This document shows, one piece after another, positions 1 through 13,600 of a DNA stretch of 64,000 nt; position 1 is the stretch's first letter, and every line of letters begins with the position of its first letter. Below the pieces are notes generated by a model. The model searched no databases, had not been told where the DNA came from, and saw only the letters and a list, made by a program, of their open reading frames with translations. The position numbers and the translations under genes are program-made. Source of the DNA: Emydura subglobosa (taxonomy: Eukaryota > Chordata > Testudines > Chelidae); the NCBI GenBank assembly GCA_007922225.1, contig ML679970.1, forward strand, positions 37,803,460-37,867,459. Direction: 5' to 3'.

Positions 1-154
1 TGGGCTTTATATCAAAGCCTAAGCTTGCAGAACAGTTTCAACTGGAAGTCTCAGTTTTCACATGCTTATAACTTTCTGAAAGTTGAACTTTCTTGGTCTC
101 TGCACAAAGATGAGTCACTTCTGGGTATAGTTAGACTTTCTTACGTGAATTCTT

Positions 155-232
155 TAAGGGCCTGATCCAAACCCCAGTGGAGTTGATGAGAGTCTTTCCA
201 CTGACTTCAGTGGGCTCTGGATCAGGATCCAA
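155..232. repeat. Short foldback repeat, 'gcctgatccaaa' type
   Basis: Reads gggcctgatccaaacccc at one end and ggctctggatcagg at the other, an imperfect inverted repeat of about 75 bp. A related copy lies at 9867-9948. Confidence 0.6.
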
Positions 233-481
233 GTGCCCAACTACACAAATTATTTCGGAAAGTTTGTACAAAAATTACTTTTTGCAAGGTTGGGGCCCAA
301 CTGTGCAACCTTCACTTGTGTGAACTATTCTCCCCCCCATGTGCAGAGCTCTGCCTTAGTTAAGGAGTGCCACAGTGCACAAGAAGTAGAAACCTTTCAT
401 CTCCACAGTGCCAGCTCAAATCCAGCCTGCTATCTGATGATTATTTGGTGGTCTATGTGAAATCAAGGAGGTGGATTTCTG

Positions 482-622
482 TCGAGTCTTAGCGGACAGG
501 TATCCGCAGCACAAAACCTCCATCATTTTTTGTATCACTTTTGGACATCTCATCAAAGAGCCCAAAGAATGACTGAGTCATGAACGATGGACTACCGCCA
601 AAGTAGTCCCGGAAGAGTGAGG
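482..622 (-). pseudogene. Unidentified coding-like stub
   Basis: A minus-strand reading from an upstream TAA through about 46 codons to another TAA. It begins LASLFRDYFGGSPSFM and ends NDGGFVLRIPVR. Composition is protein-like, but there is no start codon and no usable splice acceptor in front of it. I do not recognise the family. It could be the tail of a retrocopy or a transposon fragment. Confidence 0.25.
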
Positions 623-1784
623 CAAGTTAACAAACTGATGTGGGGAAGCTTGAAGCTTACGCCACCAAGGCCTACGCTTCACCTGCTTTGTGGATAGAGG
701 AGCTCAGTCACCAGGGCTGTCAATCAGCACTAATACCTCTCACACAGAAATCCTCTCTGTGGTGTATTAACGTGTGCAAAGCTGGCAAGAGTCCCATCAC
801 GCAGGAAGAGTTCAGATGTAGTTTCCTTGATACTGCCATATCTTTTCATATAACATTAAACATCTCAGATTTCTTTTGAGTCTTAACCATTCACCAGCAC
901 CTCCTAGCCCCATCTTAGCTCCATTCCCCAAAGGAATTTAGAAGAGCATTACCAAACATTTTGTTTGCACTGTTTAATTTCCTGAACCATCTTCCTCGAG
1001 TATTCAGTTGAGAGATCTCACTCATGAGATTTTTGTAGCAACTTCTCCCATCTCCAATCTCCCCATCTTTGCAGGCACAGCTAAACAGTAAGATAAGAGT
1101 GAGACGAAATAGTCATTACAAAAATAGGTCTTGGCAAGCTTGATAAAGTCTGGATGTGACCCGTTCATATAGATACTTTGACTATACACTAATCTGTTAA
1201 AGCCTAAGCAAATAGCAAGAAGGAAAAACATAGGAGGTAGAGAGATTCATGGGACCCATCAGATCAAATCTATTCCCCTCCATATGAAATAGAATTAGCA
1301 ATCCAAAGACACAATGTTGCAATATTTTTTATCGGACGATACTACTTGGGAACTGCACATTAAACAAGATCCTCATTATGCTGAGAATATGAAATATTCC
1401 TTAAAAAAAAAAATAAAAATAAAAGTATCTGACACCCATTAACAAGCCACTTCCAAATGGCAGACAGAAAAGATGGGCTCCACAGGAGCTTAATAAACCT
1501 AAGCTCTGGTGAACCAAGGGGAAAGGGGAGAGGGAATTCCAAAGCTGAGCATCCTGCAAGGACAGCGCCCTGCCTGCAGCCTGTAGCCCAAGTGCCGCCA
1601 CTTATCACAACTATGCAACTAGGCAACTATCATTGCCTAGGGGAGAGGTGATTTCTTATCCTGTGCAGAACCCAAACTATTAAGAATTTACAAGTGAAAA
1701 CCAACAGCTTAAACTCCACCCAGAAGCTCATAGGCAGCCAGTGCAAGTTAGCGAGCACTGATGGAAGGTGCTTCTGGTGAGGCC

Positions 1785-1868
1785 TTGACTACATTAGGGC
1801 ATTTTGTTTTCCAACAACCGTGGAGCTGCACCGGCCGTCGCAACACTGTAGGTGTTAGTGCAGACAGG
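1785..1868. repeat. Possible MITE remnant
   Basis: Starts ccttgactacattagggc and ends ttagtgcagacagg. The ends are roughly inverted, in the style of the other MITEs here. Weak support. Confidence 0.3.
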
Positions 1869-3675
1869 ACTCGGGCCCTCTAACCACCACACACGAAAAG
1901 CAAGTTGATGCCCTGAGACACCCTGGCTAATGAGCAAATGGCTTCATTCTACACTAGCTTCAGATTCTAGACAGTCTCCAGACATTGTTCACATAGCGTG
2001 AGACAATAATCTCACCTTGACGTGACAGGTGCAGCAATGGGCAACGGCTGCAATGTCAGCAGCCAAGAGATGAAGTTACTCATCTCACCAGGCGCACATG
2101 GGATAAAGCACTCTTGGCCTCACCTGCCACCTGAGGATCTGAATGGCCATAGCCAGTCAGGACCTTGGTTTTACAAGGGCCAATTTGCCCCTTGCACCGC
2201 ACTGAATCAGATGAAAAAGCATCATCTAGTGAACCATGCACATCACTTCCTGATGGCCCTGAGATTCCCTTTGGGTTTCCCAGCACTATGCAAGGCCTGT
2301 CTATGGAGCTGTTTAGCATCTGAGCACTTGAGGCCATGCTTCACACCCAAGGTATTAGTGACAATCTTGGGAATGTAATTTTTATAATACTATGCCCCAG
2401 CCCTAACTTCTACTCATCTCAGTGGATTTCTAGCTCCACTGGTCCATACCGACTGCCCAGTGTTTTCCAAGAGCTGGCACACTGAAGCCCCAGGCAGGCT
2501 AATGAGTTTTGCACCAAAGGTTATCTGCATGTGAAAATCTCTGCCCCAGTTCACACAGCTCTGCAGCAATCAGACAGCAGCTACTTGGAATCACTGGCTA
2601 AAAACTGCACTTTTTCCTGTCTGGGTTTTATCCAACTATCAGCTCAGATATTGTTATTTCAGCATTGTAAAAAGCCACACGAAGGGCAAGGGGAGGAGAT
2701 TTACAGCCTCACAAAGAGCCAAATAATGGCTGCTCCAAGGCAGATGCACTAGATGAGGAAGAGCAAGCAGGGAGCCCTTCCCCCACATAGCACACTCTCA
2801 GAAGTGAAGCCACAGTTTGTCTGAGGCAGGCTGGGGAGCACAAGGGGGAGGGACCTGTTAGCGCAGCTAGCAGTGTTAGTGATGCCTGAGGGACAGCCTC
2901 AGAAATGGAGCCATGGCGTCCCTCTCCTGTCCCCGTAAAAGGCCATGGCTACTCCTTTTGCACAGAGCAGCAAGGAGGGGCAGCAGGCTCCTTCCAGGGT
3001 CCAAGAGGCATCACGCCAGGAACATCCCCAGACACTATGGCTCAGGCAGCATTCCCCTTTCCTAGCACAGCTCAGCCTCACATGAGATGTGACTAAGCCC
3101 CAAAGTGTTTGCTCAAATGGGCACTAGATGTTTTTCTCCTACAGGAATCATTTCAAGGCTAGTTTTAGTATGTCTCTTCAGTGCTGAACAGTCATACCCA
3201 GCACTGAACTGGCCTAAAACCCTCATTCAATCTCCTCACAGGCCTACACTGGAAAAGTGCTGAAGATACTTCCGTCAAACACACATCACTGGGCCCTGTC
3301 CAGGAGTCCTTCTGTAACATACGGCAAAGGGTGTGTTGGATCCCCCTTTCCATGTCTGTGCCACTAGATAACAGCTTACTACTGCTACCAGCTAATCAGA
3401 ATACTCCTTTAGGTCAAGTGGTCGAGGACTGATGGAGCACTGACCATCCCAGATTCACCCCTTATGGCCCATGTCAGGAATTGTCACAGATACTTATGTA
3501 AAACCCTTATTTGTTTTAATGGACTCTTATTTTTGTTCTTTTCAAAACCCAGACCACAGCCAGTACTCCCCAGCTATCTCCCTGGTTTTCCAACGTTATT
3601 AAGCTCATCCAAATAAAAGCCTTGTTTTAGCTACAGAATGATGCATCTTTAATGGCGCTTTTCAGAGTAACTCAC

Positions 3676-3806
3676 CTAACAGTCCCATCTGGATTGATTT
3701 CGCATTTTGAAGTTGTGTCACAGTAGTACCGCCGACACTCACTGACAGACGAGCAGCCTACTGAAGGATTCAGGCCATTCATTCCAGGCTTACACGCACA
3801 AGATGA
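3676..3806 (-). CDS. STAB1: STAB1 exon 9
   Basis: 131 bp, phase 0 to 2. Reads SSCACKPGMNGLNPSVGC and CRRYYCDTTSKCEINPDG, spacing its cysteines like the human counterpart. Acceptor TTTCCTTAG, donor TTAG|GTGAGT. This is the last STAB1 exon I can place in the window. Confidence 0.9.
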
Positions 3807-4624
3807 CTAAGGAAAGAAAAATCAGATGATTAAAATCTTAGATCCACTTTTATTCAAGAGCAACCCACAAAGAGTTGGGTGAGCTATCCTTGCAAAAACC
3901 AAGTTAGGATAACAGCTTTGGCCAATGCGATTTAACCCAGCAAAACTCGCATGGGAGAATTATTTATCTGGTTTTTTACTGCCACATACTAATTCATTAG
4001 ATGCAATTCTTCACCTTACCTTTCCCGGACCTTTATAGTTACAGAGGGTGGAATTTTCTGGGCAGCCTCCATTATTGTTAACGCATGGATTGATGGGTTG
4101 GCATATCTTCCCATCTCCTTGATATCCATCTTTGCAAGTGCATTCATATTTTCCTGGTCTTAGAGCCTTACAGACAGCTAACGAGGAGCATGGTGATGAA
4201 GCACAAGGATCCTCAGCTATAGTAAATGCAAAGCGATGAGAGAGGGGAGCATAACCAAGTCTCAGATAACAAACCAGTACTTGAAGTAGAACAGTAGAAA
4301 CCCACTGAGCCAAACACAATAGGGGATGTGGAATTTATTTAGTTCAAGTGGGAAAGTCCTCCTCTCATACAACCCAATTTCAGACCATGGAGATTTTTTG
4401 GCTGAGGGATTTGGATAAGCGAACCAAGCAGTTATTTCATATTAATAGCATAAAAGATAATAAGAGTAGGGCCACACTGATGATATTTGAAACCAGAGTT
4501 TTGGTCCATTAAGGTCAGCAAAAGTGGGGGTATTTGGATCCATACACCTCTAGATAGTAATTTACACTAAATAGTAGGGTCTTTTAGTCCTAGGAAAAGC
4601 AATTCACAAATTAAAACAAAGTTT

Positions 4625-4696
<72 letters not shown>

Positions 4697-7640
4697 GACT
4701 GATTGATCATTATGAACTCATGAAATGCAGCCACCCATGGGATGGAAAACAGAAGCCATTAAAGTTGCATAGTTTTACACGTTATCTAAAACTCGCACTT
4801 CCAGAAGCACAGCAACCTACCTCCATTTTGGCACATTAGCCTAGCACAGACAGAGAAAAAAGTGCTGTCATGGCCCAGGTTACCAGGAGCTCCTAAACAT
4901 TAGGTCATTGAGGACTTCTCCATATGAACACTTAGTTCATGGCAAGCTGGGGTATCAAGCTACCCTGCACTAGCCTGCCATGCATTAGCTGTCCACGTGG
5001 ACCCTGCTGCAGCACATGGAAAGTTTCCTACTGCGCTTTGATCAATTTCAGTTTCAAAGAGGGGCAGATCAAAGTGCACTTCCGGTGAGGAGCAGCAGCA
5101 GAACCACACAGACACTTAGTAGCATCAGGCTAGTGTGGGGTAGATTGACACCCCAGCTTGCCACAACTATATTTTCATATAGACAAGCCCACACACTGAT
5201 TAAAGGGCTTTATTTAGCATGGTTGCACCTTATGATTATTCACGCAGAACTGATTAACACTCAAGATAATTGATAGTGTGACCATTTTGAATCTTTGCAC
5301 TCTCACAAACTTGTTTAATCTTCTGAGATCTAATATGGGTCTCCATCCACCATTTTCTTCTCCATTAAAAAGTACCAGGATTAAAAACCCCTTCCTATAA
5401 AGTATTGTGGTACCTGTTCAATTGCACCAATGGATACTAGATGATTTACTTCTTGTTGAAGAAGGTGCTCATGAGTTGGGTCCCTGACGGGGAAGAGGAT
5501 TGAATTGTAGGTATGTGAGAATATCCCGAGCAGATGATATCTAATACCCATTTGTCCGATATTATGGATGCCCAGATAGTTTGGTAAGGACACAGACAGT
5601 GGTGGAATACTGTGATGGGTAATTTTTGCGCTGGAACTTGAGCGAGGTCATTTAGGCCCTCGACCAAATTTTCAAAATTGTTGCTTGGACAGTGGTGGCT
5701 GAGATGTTGATTGCTGTTGTTGCTGGCTATTCTGCCGCCTTCTCTGAGGTCTGTCTTTGATTTGTGTTGTATTGCCTCAGTTAGTATGGGTATTGGGGGT
5801 ATCTTCTTTGATAAGGCTGTCTGATACCTGTTCTCTCTCGTTACAGGCATGTACATACCAAGGGCCCACAACATCGCTTGAGAGTCCTTCATTGTATGGA
5901 GGACTTCATGCATTTTCTTGCCAAATAAATTGGCTCTCTCAAATGGGAGATCTTCGATGGTGACTTGTAGATCCCTGGGTAAGGCTGTTGGATGAAACCA
6001 CGAAGCTCTCCGCATGACAATTGCCGTGGCCATGGTTCTGGCCGCTGTGTCTGCTGCGTCAAGAGTGGCCTGCAGGGCTGTTCTGGATATAAGCTGACCC
6101 TCTGTAACGAGAGATTGAAATTGTTCTCTTCTCTCTTGTGGGATGACATTAATAAAGTCCATGAATTTTGAATGTGTGTCACGATAATAGTTGGAGAATA
6201 GTGCAGCGTAGTTGGCCACAAGTAATTGTAGAGTGGCGGAGAAGTAGATTTTTCATCAGAAAAGATCGACCCTCTTCCAATTCTTGTCTCGGGTGTGGAT
6301 TTCTGGTGGGTTTGCTTGCCCCTTTGTTGTGCTGCTTCCACGACAAGGGAGTTGGGACAGGGGTAGGTGAAAAGAAATTCAGCTTCCTTTAAGTGTACAT
6401 AATATTTTTTATCGGCTCTTATGCACATGGGAGGCTGGAGTTTGCCACGTGGCATCTGCCGGATCCATTAATGCGTCGTCCATTGGTAGAGCTATTTTCG
6501 ATAGTGTATGTAAGATCTTTATGAGCTTATGATGCTTTTCCACTCTTCCGGGGGTATCTCCAAGCCTTGTGCCACTCTTCTGAATAGCTCTTGAAACTGC
6601 CTGAAATTGTCTACACTAGTAGGCGGAGGTGGCATTATGGTATCATCCGGTGAAGAGGACGAGTTATGAGGTGTTAGTGATGCTTGTGATTCCAGTGCCT
6701 TGCCAACCTATTCAGTGGCTTGTCATGGAAGGTTTATGGCCGAGAGCACTGATTGATGAGGGGACAGGTCTCTGTCCCTATAGGAAGTTGAGGATCTGCT
6801 ATAATCCCTGGCATAGTGAGGCCATGCTTCCCAGTTGCGCCACTTGGTGGTGATGTGTCTGTGCTGTACAGCAGATGATCCTCCTGTTCCTGGTGCTTTG
6901 TCTTGGATGTGTATTTCCTCCCTGGCACCGTGCGAGGTGCCGTGGAGTCTGTCAGTGCTGACATGCGGCGGTGCTGATGGATTGGTCGGTGCCGCTGCGT
7001 GCAGGGTTCTCTGCCTCAGTGCCATAGCTGTGTCCGGGGCCAGTGCTGCCGTCCATGCCGTTGTGCAAGTCAGGGCCAAAGGAATGGTTGGTGCCATTTT
7101 CGCTGTTGACACTGTTTTCGGTGCTGTGACTGCCGGCGCCAGCAGAGGTTTTGTTGGTGCCAGAGTGGAGGAAGTCTTCGGTATTTTGACTCTCGACTCT
7201 GTGCCCTTACTATGACGCCCCTTCGGTGATGTTGAGAATGCGGGCACTGACGGAGTCTGGGCGACAGTTATTTTGGTTGGTGCTGGCCTCTTTTTTGGCA
7301 GGCTTCTTGATGGCACTGAAGCCCTCTTTCTGCCCTGTCTGTCAGATGGTGACGGGGAAGGCTCTCGTCCTGGGTCTGAGGCAGGTCTCAGGGAGTTTTC
7401 CATTAGTTTTCCTCTATCTTTTCTGGCCCTTGCCTTGAGGTTCTTGCAGTGGGGACACTTCTGCGTAAGATGTACCTCACTGAGGCATCTTATACATTAG
7501 GCACGCCTGTTGGATGCCAGCATGGCGCCCTGCACGAGGTACATCTTTTAATACCCGGGGAACCAGGCATGGTAACTGGATAACTAAAACCTACTCTAAA
7601 CGAGAGGGGAAAGGCGTTTAAGAAAGGAAAAACTGTATTA

Positions 7641-7671
<31 letters not shown>

Positions 7672-10600
7672 GTAAATAAGGGAAGGAAGTAGTAACTGAC
7701 TAACCAACTAAACTAACATATCTTAATTACTAATTAAACTTTTCTGTCAGAACGAGTCAATTGAAGGAACTGTTGCAGCTCTGTCTCAGACTGCAGGTGG
7801 TTGAGAAGGAACTGAGGGACTCGGGTCACGCTCAAGACACCAATGGCACTGTAAGACAGGTTGCGCATGCGGGAACTGTGGAGGAAAATCTCTGATCCGG
7901 ATGTGAGGGTGCACCAGACACCTGAAGTGGAGCGCCCACAGGGACACCACTCGATGAAAAGCGGCCCCTGACACTCATTTCTGCCCAAGGCAAGGACTCA
8001 GGATTGCGCCCCAAGCACGTGGGCAAACATGGCAGCACACCCTCATTCTGCCTGAGGTGCAGCAGTGCTTGGTGGGTCATTGGCAGCCCCACGACTCAGG
8101 AGATTGCCCTGAATAGAGGATTAGGAAGATTTGGTAAAAGGGAGGTGTCTCACCTTGGCATATGCTCCCACTCTTTTTATAGTTTGGCATGCAGTCACAT
8201 ATTGCCATCCCGCTCCTCACCACGCACTGCGCATTGTCCCCGCAGGCTACACCTCTGCAAACGGGTAGTTCTGAAATCGTAAAACAAAGGGAGCATTTCC
8301 TCAGGTGCAGTAGAGGTCTCTGGACAATAAAATTTACCATCTGAGAAGGTTAAGAAATAATTTCAATGATTCCTATTATTATTATTTGTGTTTCAGTTGC
8401 ATCCAGAGGCCCCAGACTGAGCCCGGGGCCCTGTTGTGCTAGACACAGTGAACAGCACACATGAATAGTAAGTGACACTGCCCATACCGAGGAGTTTGCA
8501 CTCCAAACAGACGACATGTAGAAGAAAGGAAGCATTATCCCAATTGCACAGATGGGGAACTGAGGCCAAGAGGGCTGAGTGACTTGTCCAAGGTCACAGC
8601 GGAAGTCTCCTGAGTCCTAGCCTAGTTCCTTAATCACAAGATCATCCTTCCTCTGCATTTCCAGACTATTTCTTCTCCTGTCCTACACCTAAAAATCTCC
8701 TCCCTGGGGGCACATACATTTCTAAATTCTTGGGGAGGGAAATGCCAACCTTTACCTTGATCACACTTTGGGCCAGTGTAGCCTCCATGGCAGGTACAGC
8801 TTCCATCACCAGAGATCCCATGGTTGCATACACCATGCTGACAGTCACACACTGCAAAAGAAACCCACACAAGCACAATACTGGGAGCTGCAGGGAACAG
8901 CATGTGCACTTGGGATACATCCACTAAACACACTGAAAGTTTATAAATCCAATCCATGTTTTTAGTCTACAGTGGGGTGACCAGATAGCAAGTGAGAAAA
9001 ATCAGGATGGGTAGGGTAATGGGGTCCTATATATGACAAAGCCCCTAATATTGGGACACTTGGTCACCTTACTCTACAGGCAATTGCACTTTAGTCTCTC
9101 ACCACTGGAGGCCAAGGCCATAATAAAGTTTTGCAAGCCACAGTCTCAAAAGATGGAGAGTGCGGGAACTCAGAGCACTGAATCCCTGGAGGTGTCCTGT
9201 CTGGGGAGGGCAGGGGCAGGCAGAATGCTCCCATGGGTGGAACATGTTCAAATGCTACATCTGCACTGCATCCGCATCCTCCCCATCAGACAAATGCAAA
9301 ACAACTTTGTTTCAGAAAAGGACAAGGATGAAAAAAGGCTACAGCTGCAATTATAATTTCCAGACAGTGGCACCTGCCGCTCCACTGATCAAGCCCTCCT
9401 ATACCATCCTCTTCCACAACAGTCATTTAGCTATATGTGGGGATATGTCTTTGCAGTTGATTCAGAATGTTCATCGCTGTAGTTTACCTGATTGACAGTC
9501 AGGGCCAAACAGATTCTCATCCAGACAATCTTGGCAGGCAAAGCCACCGTACCTCCCCTAAATGGGCCAAAAAATTGGTCAGTCACTTTCTTTACAATGT
9601 CACTTGTTCAAACTGTGAAGTGATAAACAATTGCTATTTCTTCTCTCCTCTTCCCCTTTTGATTTTCTGTTCATGCCTGAAGTGATACAACATCGACACC
9701 TGACCCTGCAAGTGCTTTACCATCAGCTCTTGTAGTAGAAAGGACAGTTGATGCAATTTTACCAATGAGCAAAGAGCAGATCATGGCAGTCATTGAAGAA
9801 ACCATGTCCCTATCAAGTTATTTCTTATGAGTAGAAACAAAAGTACCAGTTCTCTCGTGCTCTCTCTCTGAGGGCTTGATCCAAAGCTCACTGATGTCAA
9901 TGGAACTTTTTCCATTTACTTCATAGGGCCGAGTATCAGGCCCTAAATTATTGATATACCCAGTTTCCTTTCAGGCTCAGCTGTGCTGAACCACATAAGT
10001 TAAACCCAGTTCTGATTTTTAGCTGGCCTCCTTTTCTGCTGATCTGGAGAATATGTCACAAATTGTGGCCTTTTTCGGTCTAGCTCATAGGATCTGAACA
10101 GTCAGTCAGTGGGATTCTACAGTCCTCACAGTGTCTGAGTAAATTATTTTTTGACTGGTTTAGACTCTTCTTGTACTCTCAGGCACCATTTGGTGTAGGA
10201 GATGTGTATGGGCACCGTGAGGCAGTGGCATGCCTCATCGGTGAGATCTGAAGCAAGGAAGGACCTGACAAGGCCAGGGAGCTGTGTGCTTAATTTGCCT
10301 CCTGTAAGGTGAGCTACCATTTAAGCTCTTGTAGGAGGCATGTCTTTCTGCTTGTTCCCACAAGACTTGTCTGAGGGGCAATACGGACCTGAATGTGTAA
10401 GAGCCACCGTGACAGCAGAACAGGCCCTTGCACCCTCCACCTTCAGGAGGGTGTTTGTGAGAGGAACAGGGACATCAACCCCTCACAGCAGGCTGGATTG
10501 GGCCCACAGGATGGTTGGAGGAGGAATGTGGACAGCCCAGCTAGAGCTGGTGAGGATTCTGCCCATCTAGGCGGAGCATAAGGCCCAGATCCGCAAAGGT

Positions 10601-13600
10601 ATTTAAGCATTTTGATGGGAGCTAGGCAGCTAAACACCTTTGAAGATCGTTGCTGGTGCACATTATCATCAAAGAGAAAAAATAAATGTGAAGAAATGAG
10701 AAGAAAGTCCTGCCCATTAAGGGCCAAACACACTGGGGCTTCTTTCAGCGCAAGGGAAGGTGTAGGACTCAGCTTAGCTCACTGAGGGGGTGGGGAATCC
10801 CTCCCCCTCCAACTGTCAACCCCAGTGCTTCCTAGTGATCCTTCCTAACTCACTGCCAGACCCAGCACTCGCTTCCACACAAACCATGCCTTGTACAGTA
10901 TGCTGAGGGGAATTCATTAGTCCTCCACCCTGGCCCAGCCCTGCTACCCAACAAATCCATACACTCAAGGAAAGCAACTGTACACTTTCGTCCAGACAGA
11001 GAGTTAAGGCCTTCCTTGCTGGCCCCAGGACTGAACCTTCATCATGCGGCATTATGTTCCTTCATGAGGAATCCCATGCTGACCTCACAGAGGCAGGTTC
11101 CATTCTGTGTGATACCATCCAAACAGGTCCCATGGCCACTGCAGGGCTTTTCAGATCCACCAGGGCATTCTGGCAAACAGGAGGCAGGCCACAGATTAGC
11201 AAAATCAACACTTCTCTGTCCCCATACGCATGTTTACTACAGTTTTTACAAGTGTTATTACTGTTATTGCAAACAAATGAACCCAGAAGCAATGAAATGT
11301 CTGCCTGCTTCTCTAATGAACATGTATAGGCCCAAGTCAAGCCAAGGAAAGGGTCAGGGAGTTACTCCAAGTGTGTAAGTGGCTTCATTTGTATCAACAA
11401 AGGGGGGTTCTTAATACCGCTGGATCATGAATGGTTTTATTTTTCTATTGTGATATATGACAAACATTATCCATTTTGTTAGGGACAAAGACCTATAAAA
11501 GATTCTAAGAAGCTGTAATTAACTTCAGACAAGGGGAGCTGAGGACATTCAGCTCTTTGCGGGATCAGGCCTTTTATTTTCAGCTCCATTAGCTACTGGG
11601 AAAATCTGAAAAGGTCGTTAGCCAAATATTCAGGAGGCCAGTCATGTTGGGAGCTCAATTTGAGACAGCACAGGACCTGCAGCTCCCACTGACTCCAACT
11701 AGAGCTGTGAGTGGGCAGCAACTCTGAAAACCAGGTCCGAGATGTCTCCAGATGGGTCCTCCAAAATGGGGTTACGGGAGGGGCTGCTTTCCAAAATATT
11801 ATGTTTGGCCTTTTGGGTCAGCTGTGCTCCGACAGAGTCCAGATGCTTATTCAAGCCACCCAAGGCTGAAAGCAGGCTAGAAATTTCATCACCTCAGGCC
11901 CTCAGTGGAAATGGGGGGTCTTTTCTATTCTCAACTGGGGTGGCAAGAGTGTGGGATTTGCTTCTTGTAATTTATTAATTCAGCTTCTTGGCCTCACCAC
12001 AACCAGCAAGTGTTAAAACAACAACAGGAAATGAGCCAAACATTTTTAGATTCAAAGGGTTTGGTTTGAAATTGAACTGAGGAATCAGATTGGTTATTTT
12101 CACCTTTGGCCGGACACTTCTTGTGGTTACAGTGGCTTGGGGGAGGCGGGGAGTGGGGATTGAAGAGGTGGTAGGTATTAAAGTTCCCAGAAGGGAATCT
12201 CTCTCTTTTTCCTAGGAAACTTGCTTAAAGAAAAATTCTCTTATAAAAAAAATCTCCCCCCCCGCCCCTTCCAGAAGAATAACTTTTGCAAAAGAGAGGT
12301 GTCTGGGAAACATGAAAGAGAACCCTGGAAACAAATCACTCCCATGGAGATGACCTGCAGGACTGGTAATCCTAGGGCAGAGCTTTGAAGTGCCTTGACC
12401 TGTCAATGGCTGGAAGGACCCATGAAGAACTGAACAACCTACCATAGCACTCAGTACCCCAGAATCCTGGGCAGCATTTTTTCTCCTCAATTTCCCTTTT
12501 ACACATGTGATTGCACCCTGGTATGGAAAGGATGTCTTCGCCAAGCTTTACTGTGTATCTTAAATAGAAAAATCCAAGATCAGTGATAGTAACAAACAGT
12601 TTGGGACCCAACCTATTCCGTATGGATTGGACTTGATAACAGACTGATCAGGACAATGATGGGAGATTTCTGAGCTGCTTTTTGATCCGTACCGAGTAAA
12701 CTGTTTGAAAACCACTCCACACGAATGAAGAGTGCCATATGCTATACTGGGGAATGAGACCACAAACACAACAGAACCTCTAGCTAGCACAACAAGCAGC
12801 AGATGGCCTGAAGAGGTCAACAGAGGCGTAAGAGGTTATATTATACAGGGCTCAGATCTGTTCATTAGTTTCCAATCCAATATTGGATCAAGTTTTGAGT
12901 CCTACTTTTCATCTTCAAAGCTCTGAATGAGCTGTGTTGTCTCCAAGACTGGCCCTCCCTCCTTCACATTTGCGGTCCAAAGGAATACGAAATATTCATT
13001 AGCAAGGTCAAGGTTAGTGGGAGATGGAGACAGGCTTGGCTGGCTTTACACCAGCTCCCTTTCCCCACTTCTGCCAGAGGGGGCATTTTGTGGTCCAGTG
13101 GGGCAGGGGAAGAGGCTCCTGACGCATAACTAGAAAGCAATGCACTCTGCTGAACTCCAGCATGGTAGTGGAGAATGTTGAGTTTAAAGTCACTAATGAA
13201 TTTTTAATCCTTTGGCTAATTTGAAAAGGAAGGAATGGCCTGTGATTAATGCACTTGACAGGACTCATCCCAGCTTTGACCTTGGACAAACCACTTTGTT
13301 CCTTCAGTTGTAAAATCAGACTGATATCCTTCCTCTCTCTCATAACCTCCATCTGCCAAATCTATTTAGAGAGTAAGCTCTTCGCAACAGGGACTGTCTC
13401 ATACTGTGGGTGTGTACAGCTCCTAGCATAGTGGAGCACTGATTTCACTTACAGCCTCTAGGTGCTTCAGGAATATAAATCATCATTTATAAAGGAAACA
13501 CTAAAAAAAGTTAGTGCCCAGGTGTATTATATTACTCCCTTAAATTTATCTTTGGCAAGGACTTAACCTTCCTTCATCGACTCAACTCTAGGAGCCTTGT

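Larger units (their letters stand above)
1..3675. other. STAB1 intron 9 (incomplete), no coding exon found
   Basis: I looked on the minus strand for the next STAB1 segment (Cys-rich end followed by a fasciclin domain) and found none. The stretch holds a foldback repeat at 155-232, a possible MITE remnant near 1785-1868, an A-rich tract near 1402-1425 and the unexplained 46-codon stub at 482-622. Confidence 0.55.

Noticed and set aside
1402..1425. A-rich tract as a retrogene tail
   Set aside because: Short and interrupted by T; no retrogene sequence next to it.
2014..2060. Possible tiny STAB1 exon with donor CAAG|GTGAGA
   Set aside because: Only about ten codons, no pyrimidine-rich acceptor of quality, and no match to the expected next segment.
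4627..4694. Direct repeats that could suggest an array
   Set aside because: Simple dinucleotide microsatellite; no spacers, and CRISPR arrays are not expected in vertebrate DNA.
6835..7215. 126-codon plus-strand ORF
   Set aside because: Antisense shadow of the Ser/Pro/Thr-rich Gag frame of the DIRS-like element.
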